In this document: piece after piece, positions 39,763 to 48,203 of the stretch
Layout of the letters: each line of letters begins with the position of its first letter
Numbering within the stretch: position 1 is the first letter of the stretch
From: Rhodobacter capsulatus
Lineage (GTDB): Bacteria > Pseudomonadota > Alphaproteobacteria > Rhodobacterales > Rhodobacteraceae
Reading direction: 5' to 3'
Assembly (NCBI RefSeq): GCF_003254295.1
Contig: NZ_QKZO01000005.1
Span: 124,001 to 188,000, forward strand
Length of the DNA stretch: 64,000 bases
Notes under the pieces: model-generated
What the model was told of the DNA's origin: nothing
Seen by the model: only the letters and a program-made list of their open reading frames with translations
Database searches by the model: none
Made by a program: the position numbers and the translations under genes

Positions 39763-42126
39763 TCAGATTCGCAGGTCAAGTCCGCCCGAAGCGGTGCCGG
39801 GCGCGGATTGCGGCGGAGTGGGGAAGGTCTCGAAACGGGTCAGGCCGTCACGCTCCGGCGCGGCCGGTTGCAACGCCGATTCGGCGGCGCGTTCCTGGGC
39901 CGAGGGGCGCTGATCGGTCTGCTGGCCGAAATCGAAGCCGATGTTCGAATAGCCCATGTCCCGGAAATCGCGGGCCAGGCTGTCGATGTTGCGGCGCATC
40001 AGGTCCAGGGTTTCGGGACGCTCGGCCTGCACGGTGACGGTGATCGCGCCATCGTTGCTGGTCAGGGTCATCCGCACCTTGCCGAGTTCCTCGGGGGAGA
40101 GCGTCAGCTCGACGGTGCGGTTTCCGGCATCGGCCAGCGCCTGCGACATCTGATGGGCGATCGCATGCGGGCTGGCGGCCCGCTGTGCCGCCGCCGCCTC
40201 GCTGCCGCCCGTCAGATGCCCCGCCCGCTCCGCTCCCAAGGGGGTGGAGAAGGACATCGGCGCGCTGGCGGAGGTCGTCGGGGCGGCGCCCTCCGACGGG
40301 GGCGTTGCCGGGGCCGCAGCGGTCTCTGTCGCCTTGACGGCCATTTCCGCGACCGAGGCTTGCGCCGCGGAGGGCGCGCGGTCACGAATCGGCGCGGCCT
40401 CCGGGGTCTGGCGCAGGCGCGCCACGCGCGGCGGAGTTTCCTCGACCGGGCCAGGAGTCGGCTGAGATGCCGCGAGCGCTGCGGTGGCCACGCCCGGCGC
40501 CACGGCGCCCGCCTTGTCCGCGACGGGCATCGCTGCGCTTGCCGCGACCGGCTCCGGGCTGGCCTCGGTCTCGGTCGGCGGGGCCGCCAGCGCCGCGTTG
40601 ATCCGCGATTCGGCAAGCGACACTGTCTTCGCCGGGAGGGCGGTCGTTGCGGCGGCCGTTGCGGCGGCTGTCTCGGCTGCGGGACGCGCGGCGGCAGGCA
40701 CCGGCCCTTCCGCGGCGGCGACGGTCTGAACCGTGACGGTGGCGGTGCCGAGCGGCAGCTTCGGCTCGGTCGCCTTCACCGGTTGCGTCGTCACCTTGGC
40801 CTGTTCGGTTCCGGGCGCAGAGCTGTCGGCGACAGGGATTGTCTTGCGCGGACCGGCTTGCCCGGCCTCGGCCTTGTGCCGCGGCGCGAGCGCTGCAGCG
40901 GCCGACTGTTGCGGCTGTTGCGCCCCGGCAATGCCGGTCACGTCCGAAGCCTGCGCGGCCCGGGCGCTGGTCGCGCCCGGCAGTTGAGGTGCCGTCACCG
41001 TGGCAACGAACGGGGCGGGCGCCGGTTCCGCGTTGTGACCGGCTTTCACCGGCCTGTCAGAAGTCGCAGTGGCGGCCGCCGAGTCCTGCCGGGTTGCATC
41101 CGCTTCGCCGGTTCCGCTCTCGGTCGGGCGCGTCTCTGTCGCGGAGGGGCGCGGCGCCTCGGTTCGGGGATCGGTGGCGCTCTCGGCTGCTGCCGTCTTC
41201 GGGGTTGCCACGGGCGGATCTTCGGCGCGCGCCCGAAGCGTCGGTTGCGGCCCGTCGCTCCCGGCCGTGTCGGCGGTCGGGACCGGTTGCTGCGTCTGGG
41301 TGCTTTCGACCGTCTCGGCGGGCGGCGTGGCCGCGGCCGGCTGGTGTGCCTGGGCGATCCTGGCCGGGCCGGTGCCCTGCACGGTTTCGGACCGGATCCC
41401 CTGCGTCGGAACGGCGGACGCCGTCGCGGCGCCGATCGAGGCCATGGTGGCGAAAGCCTGCGCGGCTTTCGTGCGCGCTTCGGCCTCGGCGGAGAGTTTG
41501 ACCGTTGACGTCTCGCCGATCGGCACAGGTGTCGCAGCGGTATCCGCGCCATCCCCTGCCGGACGGGGCTCGTCCACCGGCGCGGAGGTGTCGACGGCGC
41601 TTGCCGCTTTCGCCGGGCCGTCCGACGCGTCTTTCCCGGCCGCGACCGCCGCCGGTTCCGTCTGATCGGTTGTGGCCCGCTTGTCGGCTGCGGAAAGTTT
41701 CTGCCGATGCGGCAGCTCCGGGGCGCCGGTCGGTCCGGCCTCGGCCTTGTCTGCCAAAATGGCGCGGGACAGGCCCGGATCGACTTGCGACGTGGCGGCT
41801 TGCGATGCGGCGGCCGGATCGGCCGTGATCGGCAAGGCGCCTTGCAGGTTGGCGACGACGGCCGCCTCGGCTGTCGGGCGGGCCAGATCCTGCATGCCCG
41901 CGGCGGCGTCCAAGCCCGGCGCGGGAACCGGCCGGGGCGTCGACGGCTCGGCCGCCGGATCGGCAAGATCCTCCGAAAGTGGGGGCGATTCGGCCAGGAT
42001 CGTCTCGAAGGCCTCTTGGCCCTCGGGCAGGATTCGGGCTTCGGCGGCCCGCGCAGGGCCACCCCCCTCTGCTGACGACATCGGGGAAAGGAACGGGATC
42101 TGGTCCGAGAGAGCGAGTGTTTTCAT
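39763..42126 (-). CDS. fliK: Flagellar hook-length control protein FliK
   Basis: FliK measures hook length and switches the export apparatus from hook to filament substrates. The 787-residue product is mostly low-complexity sequence rich in alanine, proline, threonine and glutamate. The conserved C-terminal domain is at about 660-740, with TVELTLSPEELGKVRMTL and QAERPETLDLMRRNIDSLARDF. That domain is the only strongly conserved part in any FliK. The start at 42126 (MKTLALSDQIP) is chosen because the longer frame would overlap the divergent flgJ-like control region. It is long compared with the enteric protein (about 400 residues). Confidence 0.88.
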   Translation of the reverse strand: MKTLALSDQIPFLSPMSSAEGGGPARAAEARILPEGQEAFETILAESPPLSEDLADPAAEPSTPRPVPAPGLDAAAGMQDLARPTAEAAVVANLQGALPITADPAAASQAATSQVDPGLSRAILADKAEAGPTGAPELPHRQKLSAADKRATTDQTEPAAVAAGKDASDGPAKAASAVDTSAPVDEPRPAGDGADTAATPVPIGETSTVKLSAEAEARTKAAQAFATMASIGAATASAVPTQGIRSETVQGTGPARIAQAHQPAAATPPAETVESTQTQQPVPTADTAGSDGPQPTLRARAEDPPVATPKTAAAESATDPRTEAPRPSATETRPTESGTGEADATRQDSAAATATSDRPVKAGHNAEPAPAPFVATVTAPQLPGATSARAAQASDVTGIAGAQQPQQSAAAALAPRHKAEAGQAGPRKTIPVADSSAPGTEQAKVTTQPVKATEPKLPLGTATVTVQTVAAAEGPVPAAARPAAETAAATAAATTALPAKTVSLAESRINAALAAPPTETEASPEPVAASAAMPVADKAGAVAPGVATAALAASQPTPGPVEETPPRVARLRQTPEAAPIRDRAPSAAQASVAEMAVKATETAAAPATPPSEGAAPTTSASAPMSFSTPLGAERAGHLTGGSEAAAAQRAASPHAIAHQMSQALADAGNRTVELTLSPEELGKVRMTLTSNDGAITVTVQAERPETLDLMRRNIDSLARDFRDMGYSNIGFDFGQQTDQRPSAQERAAESALQPAAPERDGLTRFETFPTPPQSAPGTASGGLDLRI

Positions 42127-42173
42127 GACCTCACGACTTCTGCCTGTGACCCGGGCAGAATGGCAGCAGGAGG

Positions 42174-42188
42174 TTACTGCTTCTTTAC
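42174..42188. promoter_or_regulatory. Weak CtrA-like site between fliK and the flgJ-like gene
   Basis: TTAC (42174-42177), seven bases, TTAC (42185-42188) has the CtrA 4-7-4 spacing with one mismatch per half. It lies in the 110-base divergent gap serving both units. Confidence 0.3.
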
Positions 42189-42236
42189 CTCGTTGTGGGA
42201 GAACAAAACGAAATCGGTTCAATTGGAGCGATTCCC

Positions 42237-42533
42237 ATGGATACCCGGCCTCTGATGGCCTCCCCCCCGCAAGCCTCGCCGGATCGCAAGGCCCCAGATG
42301 AAAAGACCCTGCGTCTGAAGGCGCAGGAACTCGAGGCCAGTTTTCTGGCCGAAATGTTGAAGCACAGCGGCCTTGGCAAGACGCAGGAAAGTTTCAACGG
42401 CGGCGTCGGAGAAGAGCAGTTCGCCTCGTTTCTCGTCGATGAATACGCCAGCATGATGGTCAAGTCCGGTGGTATCGGTCTTGCCGAGAGCATTTTCCAG
42501 TCGCTGCAGAAAGGAGCGGAGCATGCAGAATGA
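42237..42533 (+). CDS. flgJ: Rod-binding protein, FlgJ N-terminal domain type
   Basis: A 98-residue protein equivalent to the N-terminal rod-binding half of FlgJ. It lacks the peptidoglycan-hydrolysing C-terminal domain found in enteric FlgJ. The core is LRLKAQELEASFLAEMLKHSG near residue 25, then FNGGVGEEQFASFLVDEYASMMV and GGIGLAESIFQSL. The ATG at 42237 follows GGAG; a GTG at 42195 in the same frame is possible but lies in the promoter region. It overlaps the next gene by 11 bases. Confidence 0.8.
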   Translation: MDTRPLMASPPQASPDRKAPDEKTLRLKAQELEASFLAEMLKHSGLGKTQESFNGGVGEEQFASFLVDEYASMMVKSGGIGLAESIFQSLQKGAEHAE

Positions 42534-42867
42534 AACCGAGGACCGGATCGCCCGGCTGATCGACCTGTTGCGCCTCGAGAAGGACGTGATCCGCAATGCC
42601 GAATTCGCGGCCTTGCCGGATCTGGTTTCCCGCAAGGAGGTGTTGATGGAGGAGTTGAAGGGCACGCCGGCGCGTTTGCTGCTGGCGGCGCAGGAAATGG
42701 CGATCGAGAACCAGCGTCTGCTCGATGCGGCGATCAAGGGCGTGCGGTCGGTGCAGGCGCGTCTGGCCGAGATCCGCGAGGCCTCGAAAAGCTATACCAG
42801 CTATGACCAGCACGGAAAGGCCCGCAAGATCAGCCCCGAAGGCGGCTCTGTCGAACGCCGTGCGTAA
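42523..42867 (+). CDS. FlgN-like flagellar export chaperone (putative)
   Basis: A 114-residue, mostly helical protein rich in glutamate, arginine and leucine. It has LIDLLRLEKDVIRNAEFAAL near the N-terminus, a helix around residues 40-85 ending in VRSVQARLAEIREASKSYTS, and the short basic end SVERRA. Its length, composition and place after the rod-binding gene match FlgN, the chaperone for FlgK and FlgL. Sequence conservation in this family is low, so the call rests partly on context. The ATG at 42523 is within the upstream gene, showing tight coupling. Confidence 0.6.
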   Translation: MQNETEDRIARLIDLLRLEKDVIRNAEFAALPDLVSRKEVLMEELKGTPARLLLAAQEMAIENQRLLDAAIKGVRSVQARLAEIREASKSYTSYDQHGKARKISPEGGSVERRA

Positions 42868-42896
42868 ACCATTCTTCGAAAATCCGAACTATCCAG

Positions 42897-42916
42897 GGCC
42901 GTCCGAAAGGGCGGCC
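42897..42916 (+). terminator. Terminator after the flgJ/flgN-like pair
   Basis: An 8-base-pair GC stem (42897-42904 with 42909-42916) is closed by a GAAA tetraloop, 29 bases after the FlgN-like stop. A CtrA-like site for the flagellin gene begins right after it. Confidence 0.65.
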
Positions 42917-42932
42917 TTAGCACTTCGTTAGG
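42917..42932 (+). promoter_or_regulatory. CtrA-like site upstream of the flagellin gene
   Basis: TTAG (42917-42920), seven bases, TTAGG (42928-42932) keeps the 4-7-4 spacing of CtrA sites with one mismatch in each half. It lies about 145 bases before the flagellin start. Confidence 0.4.
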
Positions 42933-43017
42933 TCTTCGCGTGCCAAGGTTCCCCTGCATCCCGAGGGGTGGCGCGGTTCCGCAGCGATGCGGCCGCACGG
43001 GTCAGAAAGCCGTAGGC

Positions 43018-43058
43018 GCCGTTTTACCGACGGCAAGTGAAACCCGGCGCAAAGCGCC
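43018..43058 (+). other. Hairpins in the flagellin leader, candidate FlbT target
   Basis: Two small hairpins lie just before the flagellin ribosome site: GCCG/CGGC (43018-43021 with 43031-43034) and GGCGC/GCGCC with loop AAA (43046-43050 with 43054-43058). FlbT of alphaproteobacteria regulates flagellin mRNA through its leader, and flbT is two genes downstream. Confidence 0.4.
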
Positions 43059-43076
43059 AAAGACGAAGGACCTGAC

Positions 43077-44273
43077 ATGTCCAGCATCAACACCAACACC
43101 AGCGCGATGGTCGCGCTGCAGACCCTCAAGGGCATCAACTCGAACCTTGCCAAGACCCAGTCGGAAATCTCGACCGGCAAGACCGTGGCTTCGGCCAAGG
43201 ACAACTCGGCTGTCTGGGCCATCTCGAAAGTGATGGAATCGGACGTCAGCGGCTTCGAGTCGGTCTCGACCAGCCTCGCCACCGGTCAATCGATGGTGTC
43301 GGTGGCCCGGACCGCGGTGGAATCGATCACCGATGACCTGAAGACGATCAAGGAAAAGATCGTCGCCGCGCAGGACCCGTCGGCCGATACCGGCAAGCTT
43401 GATGACGAGATCAGCGAACTTGTCAGCATGATCGAATCGAAGATCAGCGGCGCGCAGTTCAACGGCGTCAACCTGATCAGCTCGTCGGGCAGCGAGACGA
43501 TCCTTGGCTCGCTCGACCGTTCGGGCAACACCGTCTCGACCAACACGATCAACATCGCCCGTCAGGACATGAGCACCACCGCGACCACGGTTGCGACCGG
43601 TGCGGTTGCCGCCGGCGCGAACGCGACGAACTTCGTCGCGGCGGGCACGAACAAGGGCGCTTCGGCCATTGCCGCGGGCGCTGCGGAAGGGTTTGCGCTC
43701 TCCGGCATGGCCGCGGGTGAAACCGTCACTCTGGCGATCGGCGACCGCAGCTTCAGCTACACCGTCTCGCAGGCCGATGTGGACTCGGGCTCGGACGTGA
43801 ACGAAGTCGCGACCGCGAACCTGTTCAGCCAGGTGATGGGCGCCGGGATGAGCGGGATCACCGCGACCTATGATCCGGCCGCCAACGCTGCCGACCTGAC
43901 GATCAACGTCGATGCCGCCAACACGCTCGGTGTCAACATGAGCGTCGCGATCAACGCGGCGGGGTCCGGTCCGCTGGCGGGGCTGAACGGCTTCACCTCG
44001 TCCAACACCGTGGCCGAGATCGAGTCGATGATCAACGGCGCCATCGATGCCGCTGCGGCCTTCGGTGCCGTCGAATCGCGGATCGAAAGCCAGGCGACCT
44101 TCGTCAGCGATCTGAGCGATGCGCTGAAGACCGGGATCGGCGCCCTTGTCGACGCCGACATGGAAGAGGCTTCGGCGCGTCTGCAAGCGCTGCAAACGCA
44201 GCAGCAGCTGGGCATCCAGTCGCTGTCGATCGCCAACCAGCAACCGCAATCGATCCTGTCGCTCTTCAAGTAA
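43077..44273 (+). CDS. fliC: Flagellin
   Basis: The filament subunit. The 398-residue protein has the conserved N-terminal D0/D1 helices (MSSINTNTSAMVALQTLKGI; later STGKTVASAKDNSAVWAIS) and C-terminal D1/D0 (RLQALQTQQQLGIQSLSIANQ, ending QSILSLFK). The middle (about residues 165-290) is an alanine- and glycine-rich surface domain. Rod length and end motifs are those of alphaproteobacterial flagellins. A hairpin follows, then flaF, flbT and a DUF1217 gene. FliD, the usual cap protein, is not in the window. Confidence 0.96.
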   Translation: MSSINTNTSAMVALQTLKGINSNLAKTQSEISTGKTVASAKDNSAVWAISKVMESDVSGFESVSTSLATGQSMVSVARTAVESITDDLKTIKEKIVAAQDPSADTGKLDDEISELVSMIESKISGAQFNGVNLISSSGSETILGSLDRSGNTVSTNTINIARQDMSTTATTVATGAVAAGANATNFVAAGTNKGASAIAAGAAEGFALSGMAAGETVTLAIGDRSFSYTVSQADVDSGSDVNEVATANLFSQVMGAGMSGITATYDPAANAADLTINVDAANTLGVNMSVAINAAGSGPLAGLNGFTSSNTVAEIESMINGAIDAAAAFGAVESRIESQATFVSDLSDALKTGIGALVDADMEEASARLQALQTQQQLGIQSLSIANQQPQSILSLFK

Positions 44274-44281
44274 TGACTTTC

Positions 44282-44304
44282 GGGGGCGCCTCGATGGCGC
44301 CCCC
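44282..44304 (+). other. Intercistronic hairpin between flagellin and flaF
   Basis: A perfect 9-base-pair GC stem (44282-44290 with 44296-44304, loop TCGAT), followed by TCTTCC, lies eight bases after the flagellin stop. It can terminate most transcripts or protect the flagellin message. Confidence 0.8.
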
Positions 44305-44358
44305 TCTTCCCGCGGCAAAGCCGCGATCTGACCCCTCTCGCCACTGGAAGGTATTCCT

Positions 44359-44736
44359 GTGAACGCCACGATTCTGGCCAAAACGGCCTATGCAAACCCC
44401 GGTCAGCCCACCCGTACCCTGCGCGGCACCGAATATGAAATCTTCGCGCGTGTGACGCACCGTCTGAAACAGGCGGCAGGTCTGGAGAAATCGAACTTCC
44501 CCGCAGTTGTGCGGGCCCTTTATGACAACCGTCGTCTGTGGACGACGCTTGCCGTCGATGTCGCCCTGCCCGACAACGAACTTCCCGATACGCTGCGTGC
44601 GCGCATCTTCTACCTCAACCAGTTCACCCAGGCGCACAGCGCGAAGGTCCTCAAGGGCGAGGCCTCGGTCGATGTCCTGATCGACATCAACACCGCGATC
44701 ATGCGCGGCCTGCGTCGCGAGGGCGGTGCGGAATGA
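44359..44736 (+). CDS. flaF: Flagellin-biosynthesis regulator FlaF
   Basis: FlaF promotes flagellin synthesis and secretion and acts opposite to FlbT in Caulobacter and related bacteria. The 125-residue protein contains the family pattern TEYEIFARVTHRLKQA near residue 24, LWTTLAVDVALPDNELPDTLRAR near 60 and FYLNQFTQAHSAKVLKG. It overlaps flbT by four bases. The genetic pairing with flagellin and flbT supports the assignment. Confidence 0.92.
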   Translation: MNATILAKTAYANPGQPTRTLRGTEYEIFARVTHRLKQAAGLEKSNFPAVVRALYDNRRLWTTLAVDVALPDNELPDTLRARIFYLNQFTQAHSAKVLKGEASVDVLIDINTAIMRGLRREGGAE

Positions 44737-45137
44737 CCGGTCTTGTCCTGAAACTTGCCCCGAAGGAACGCGTCCTGATCAATGGCGCGGTCATTGAAAA
44801 TGGCGATCGCCGCTCGCGCCTTGCGATCATGACGCCCAATGCGCATATCCTGCGCCTGCGCGACGCGATCCACCCCGAGGAAGTCAATACGCCGGTGCGG
44901 CGTGTCTGCTACATCGCGCAGCTTGTCCTGTCCGGCGACGCCGAATCCTCGGAAGCGCGGATGCAGCTTTTGCGCGGCATCGAGCAGCTCAGCCAGGTTC
45001 TGACCGATCATGACAGCCGGGCCCATCTGACGCAGGCGACCGCCGCCGTGCTGGAGGACCAGCATTATCAGGCGCTGAAATCGCTGCGCGCGCTCTTGCC
45101 ACGGGAGGAGCGGCTCCTCGCCGCCGGCAGCGCATGA
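44733..45137 (+). CDS. flbT: Flagellar biosynthesis repressor FlbT
   Basis: FlbT couples flagellin mRNA stability and translation to hook completion by acting on the flagellin leader. The 134-residue protein has the family segments KLAPKERVLINGAVIENGDR near residue 7, AHILRLRDAIHPEEVNTPVRR near 37 and YIAQLVLSGD. The start at 44733 sits in an ATGA overlap with flaF, and its stop overlaps the DUF1217 gene likewise, giving a tightly coupled flaF-flbT-DUF1217 set. Confidence 0.93.
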   Translation: MTGLVLKLAPKERVLINGAVIENGDRRSRLAIMTPNAHILRLRDAIHPEEVNTPVRRVCYIAQLVLSGDAESSEARMQLLRGIEQLSQVLTDHDSRAHLTQATAAVLEDQHYQALKSLRALLPREERLLAAGSA

Positions 45138-45961
45138 GCTACACGCCGGTCATTCCGGCCAGCGGGTATGCGGGCTGGAAGCTTCTGAACCGGACCATGG
45201 AAAAGCAGAAGGCGGCCTTTGCCGCCTCTGCCGACATCAAGCGCGACGAAGATTATTTTCGCGCCAAGATCGGCACGATCACGACGGCCGAGGATCTGGT
45301 CTCGGATCGTCGGTTGCTGAAAGTGGCGCTGGGCGCCTTCGGGCTCGACTCTGACATCGACAACAAGTTCTTTATCCGCAAGGTTCTGGAAACCGCCGCG
45401 GAGGACAAGACCGGACTTGCCAACAAGCTGGCCGACAAGACCTATCTCAAGCTGGCCACCGCCTTCGGCTTTGGCGACAAGCCCGACGCGCCCCGCACGC
45501 AGACCAGCGGTTTTGCCGACGAGATCCTGACCAAATACGAGACCCGGCAGTTCGAAACCGCCGTCGGCGAGAGCGACGAGAGCTATCGCCTTGCGATGGC
45601 GGCGCAGCGCGATCTGGGCGAACTGGTCGCCTCCTCCAGCACCAACAATGCGAAATGGTATTCGGTGATCGGCTCGAAGTCGCTCAGCACGGTGATGCGG
45701 ACGGCCCTCGGCCTGCCCGAGAGCGTCAGTTCGCTCAATGTCGATCAGCAGCTGGTCATCTACACCCAGAAGGCGAAGTCGGTTCTGGGCAGTTCCGACT
45801 TTTCCACCTTCTCGGACAATGCGGTGATGGAGAAGACCATCCGGCTTTATCTGGTGCGCTCGCAGCTCGAGACGAACAGCACCACCTCCTCCGGCAGTGT
45901 CGCGCTGCAATTGCTGCAGGCGGGCAGCTCTTACACCTCTTTGCTGTCGAAACGCGTCTGA
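45134..45961 (+). CDS. DUF1217 flagellum-associated protein of unknown function
   Basis: A 275-residue mostly helical protein with no signal peptide or membrane segment, assigned to the DUF1217 family. Visible conserved parts are GYAGWKLLNRTMEKQKAAFAA near residue 9, DEDYFRAKIGTITTAEDLVSDRRLLKVAL near 38 and ILTKYETRQFETAVGESDESYRLAMAAQR near 128. DUF1217 genes recur next to flaF and flbT in alphaproteobacteria. The role is not known. Coupling to flbT by ATGA overlap suggests a job in flagellin control or filament assembly. It ends facing fliI, with 19 bases between. Confidence 0.65.
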   Translation: MSYTPVIPASGYAGWKLLNRTMEKQKAAFAASADIKRDEDYFRAKIGTITTAEDLVSDRRLLKVALGAFGLDSDIDNKFFIRKVLETAAEDKTGLANKLADKTYLKLATAFGFGDKPDAPRTQTSGFADEILTKYETRQFETAVGESDESYRLAMAAQRDLGELVASSSTNNAKWYSVIGSKSLSTVMRTALGLPESVSSLNVDQQLVIYTQKAKSVLGSSDFSTFSDNAVMEKTIRLYLVRSQLETNSTTSSGSVALQLLQAGSSYTSLLSKRV

Positions 45962-45980
45962 GGGCGGCTCTGCCGGGATC

Positions 45981-47303
45981 TCACCCGGCAGCTGCCAGCG
46001 CGAGGCTGAGCCGCGAAAAGCTCGAACGCGTGCCATCGGCCGCATCGCGGGCCAGAAACCCGTCCAGCGCGGGCCAGACCTTGATCGCGGCGTCGATCAC
46101 CGGATCGCTGCCTGCCGCATAAAGACCCGCCTGAATCATCATCTCGGCCCGGTCGTAGGCGCCCAGAAGCTTGCGGGCCTTGGCGATCAGCTCGTTTTCG
46201 GCCGGGGTCGCCGCATCGGGCAGCGACCGCGAGACCGAGCGCAGCAGATCGATGGCCGGGAATCGGCCGCGTTCCGCGATGCCCCGATCCAGCACCACAT
46301 GGCCGTCAAGCGTGCCGCGCAGGATGTCGGCCACCGGTTCCTCCATGTCCGATCCCGCCACCAGCACCGAAAACACCGCGGTGATGTCGCCGGCCCCCTC
46401 CATCCCGGGGCCGGACCGTTCCGCCAGCGACATGATCTGATGCGAGGTCGAGGGCGGATAGCCGCGCAGGCTGGGCGGTTCCCCCGCCGCCAGCGCCACT
46501 TCGCGATGCGCCTCGGCAAAGCGGGTCACGCTGTCGGCCAGAAACAGCACATGCTTGCCCTGGTCGCGGAAATATTCGGCCACCGTCATCGCCGCCCAGC
46601 CGCAGCGGCGCCGGACCAGCGGCGATTGGTCCGAGGTCGCGGCGACGATCACCGACCGCGCCATGCCCTCCGGCCCGAGCGTCTTTTCGACGAATTCGCG
46701 CAGCTCGCGGCCACGTTCGCCGATCAGGGCGATCACCACCACATCGGCCGCCACCCCCTTGGCGAATTTCGCCAGAAGCGAGGATTTTCCGACGCCCGAG
46801 CCCGCAAAGAGGCCGATGCGCTGCCCGCGCACCAGCGGCAACAGGGTGTTGAACGCGTCAAGCCCGGTCTCGACCCTATCGCCCAGACGGCGACGGAAGG
46901 CGGCGGGCGGGGGGGTGGCGCGGATGTTGCGGTCGTCTCCGCCGCGCAGCAGCGGCCGACCATCCAGCGGTCGTCCGAAAGGATCGACGATGCGCCCGAT
47001 CCAGCTGTCGTCGGGGGCGATCCCCGCCTGTCCCAGCACCTCGACACGATCGCCGATGGCCACGCCCTCGACCGCGCAATCGGCCAGCAGCGTCACCGCG
47101 CCCCGGCGCAGCGCGATCACCTCGGCGCCGAAGACCGGACCGGACTGGGCATGGATTCGCGCCCTGTCGCCCAGCGTCGCCCGCGTGGTCAGGCCGCTGA
47201 CCTCGATCGTGCCCTTGCCCACTTCGAAGACCCGCCCGACCGGGTGCACCGCCCCCAGATCCGCGATTTCCGCCTGCAGCCGTTCGAGTCCGTTCAACGC
47301 CAT
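45981..47303 (-). CDS. fliI: Flagellum-specific ATPase FliI
   Basis: The ATPase of the flagellar type III export apparatus, related to F1-ATPase beta. The 440-residue protein has Walker A GSGVGKSS at 167-174, VVVIALIGERGRELREF near 188, and VLFLADSVTRFAEAHREVALAAGE near 250 (Walker B region). PPSTSHQIMSLAERSGPG is also present. It is alone on the minus strand, whereas fliH and fliJ, its usual partners, are not adjacent. It shares a divergent promoter region with flgB. Confidence 0.96.
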   Translation of the reverse strand: MALNGLERLQAEIADLGAVHPVGRVFEVGKGTIEVSGLTTRATLGDRARIHAQSGPVFGAEVIALRRGAVTLLADCAVEGVAIGDRVEVLGQAGIAPDDSWIGRIVDPFGRPLDGRPLLRGGDDRNIRATPPPAAFRRRLGDRVETGLDAFNTLLPLVRGQRIGLFAGSGVGKSSLLAKFAKGVAADVVVIALIGERGRELREFVEKTLGPEGMARSVIVAATSDQSPLVRRRCGWAAMTVAEYFRDQGKHVLFLADSVTRFAEAHREVALAAGEPPSLRGYPPSTSHQIMSLAERSGPGMEGAGDITAVFSVLVAGSDMEEPVADILRGTLDGHVVLDRGIAERGRFPAIDLLRSVSRSLPDAATPAENELIAKARKLLGAYDRAEMMIQAGLYAAGSDPVIDAAIKVWPALDGFLARDAADGTRSSFSRLSLALAAAG

Positions 47304-47396
47304 TCTGGCCCCCGTGTCTTCGGTTCGGTGTTCTTGAAACGTTTTTTAAACGATTCTCTCTTAAGCCTTGGTTGATAGCTCGGAGGAGAAACCCCG
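47304..47396. promoter_or_regulatory. Divergent fliI/flgB control region with a CtrA-like site
   Basis: TTAA at 47361-47364, seven bases, then TTGAT at 47372-47376 fits the CtrA pattern with one mismatch, 22-36 bases before flgB. Another TTAA lies at 47346-47349. The flgB ribosome site GGAGGAG follows at about 47382-47388. Confidence 0.4.
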
Positions 47397-47783
47397 ATGT
47401 TCGAAAAACTCGAAGTCTTCCAGATGTCGCAGGCCATGGCCCGCCATGCAGCCCTGCGTGAAGGGGCGGTTGCGACCAATATCGCGAATGCCGATACCCC
47501 CGGTTACCGGGCCAAGGACGTCGTGTCCTTCGTCGACAGCTACCGGACGGAACATGCGCAGCCGATGCGGGCGACCCGGCCCGGCCATCTCGGCGCCAAT
47601 GGCTCCTACACCGTCTCCGTGATCAAGGATCCGACCCCCGATTCCACCTCGCCCGATGGCAACGGGGTGTCGATCGAGGACGAGATGGTCAAGGCCGTCG
47701 ACGTCAAGCGGCAGCATGACCGCGCCCTTGCGATCTACAAATCCTCCCTCAACGTGCTGCGCGCCAGCCTTGGCCGGGGCTGA
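47397..47783 (+). CDS. flgB: Flagellar proximal rod protein FlgB
   Basis: FlgB forms the proximal rod just above the MS ring. The 128-residue product has the rod-protein motif REGAVATNIANADTPGYRAKDV near residue 21 and the C-terminal helix VDVKRQHDRALAIYKSSLNVLRASLGRG. Length and motif fit FlgB of alphaproteobacteria. It heads the nine-gene operon flgB-flgC-fliE-fliQ-flgF-flgG-flgA-flgH-fliL. Confidence 0.95.
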   Translation: MFEKLEVFQMSQAMARHAALREGAVATNIANADTPGYRAKDVVSFVDSYRTEHAQPMRATRPGHLGANGSYTVSVIKDPTPDSTSPDGNGVSIEDEMVKAVDVKRQHDRALAIYKSSLNVLRASLGRG

Positions 47784-47785
47784 TC

Positions 47786-48181
47786 ATGGGCGATTTCACT
47801 TCCACTCTTTCGGTCTCCGCATCCGGCCTGAAAGCGCAATCGATGCGCCTGCGCCATGTCTCGGAGAACATCGCGAACGCCGACACCCCCGGCTACCACC
47901 GCAAGGTAGTCCGCTTCGAGGAGCTTGCGGCGCAGAAGGACGGCGGGGCAACCGGGGTTGAACTCGGTCCTGTCGAACTCGACCAGAAGGAACTCGCCCG
48001 GATCTATGACCCGGGCAGCCCGCTGGCCGACGAGAACGGCTACTACGACGGCTCGAATGTCGATCTGGTGGTCGAAATTGCAGACGCGCGTCAAGCGCAG
48101 CGCAGCTACGAGGCGAACCTCAGAATGTTCGATCAGACCCGGCAGATGTCGTCGTCGCTGATGGAGCTGCTGCGTCGTTGA
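47786..48181 (+). CDS. flgC: Flagellar proximal rod protein FlgC
   Basis: FlgC stacks on FlgB in the proximal rod. The 131-residue protein has the rod motif LRHVSENIANADTPGYHRKVV near residue 24, the middle DPGSPLADENGYYDGSNVDLVVEIADARQAQRSYEA typical of FlgC (with P-x-Y-D-x-S-N-V), and a C-terminal helix ending MELLRR. It starts two bases after flgB. Confidence 0.95.
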   Translation: MGDFTSTLSVSASGLKAQSMRLRHVSENIANADTPGYHRKVVRFEELAAQKDGGATGVELGPVELDQKELARIYDPGSPLADENGYYDGSNVDLVVEIADARQAQRSYEANLRMFDQTRQMSSSLMELLRR

Positions 48182-48203
48182 AACCTGAAGACGGAGGTCC
48201 AGA

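Noticed and set aside
47346-47364. CtrA site formed by the TTAA pair at 47346 and 47361
   Set aside because: The spacing is 11 bases, not 7; the better match is 47361-47376.
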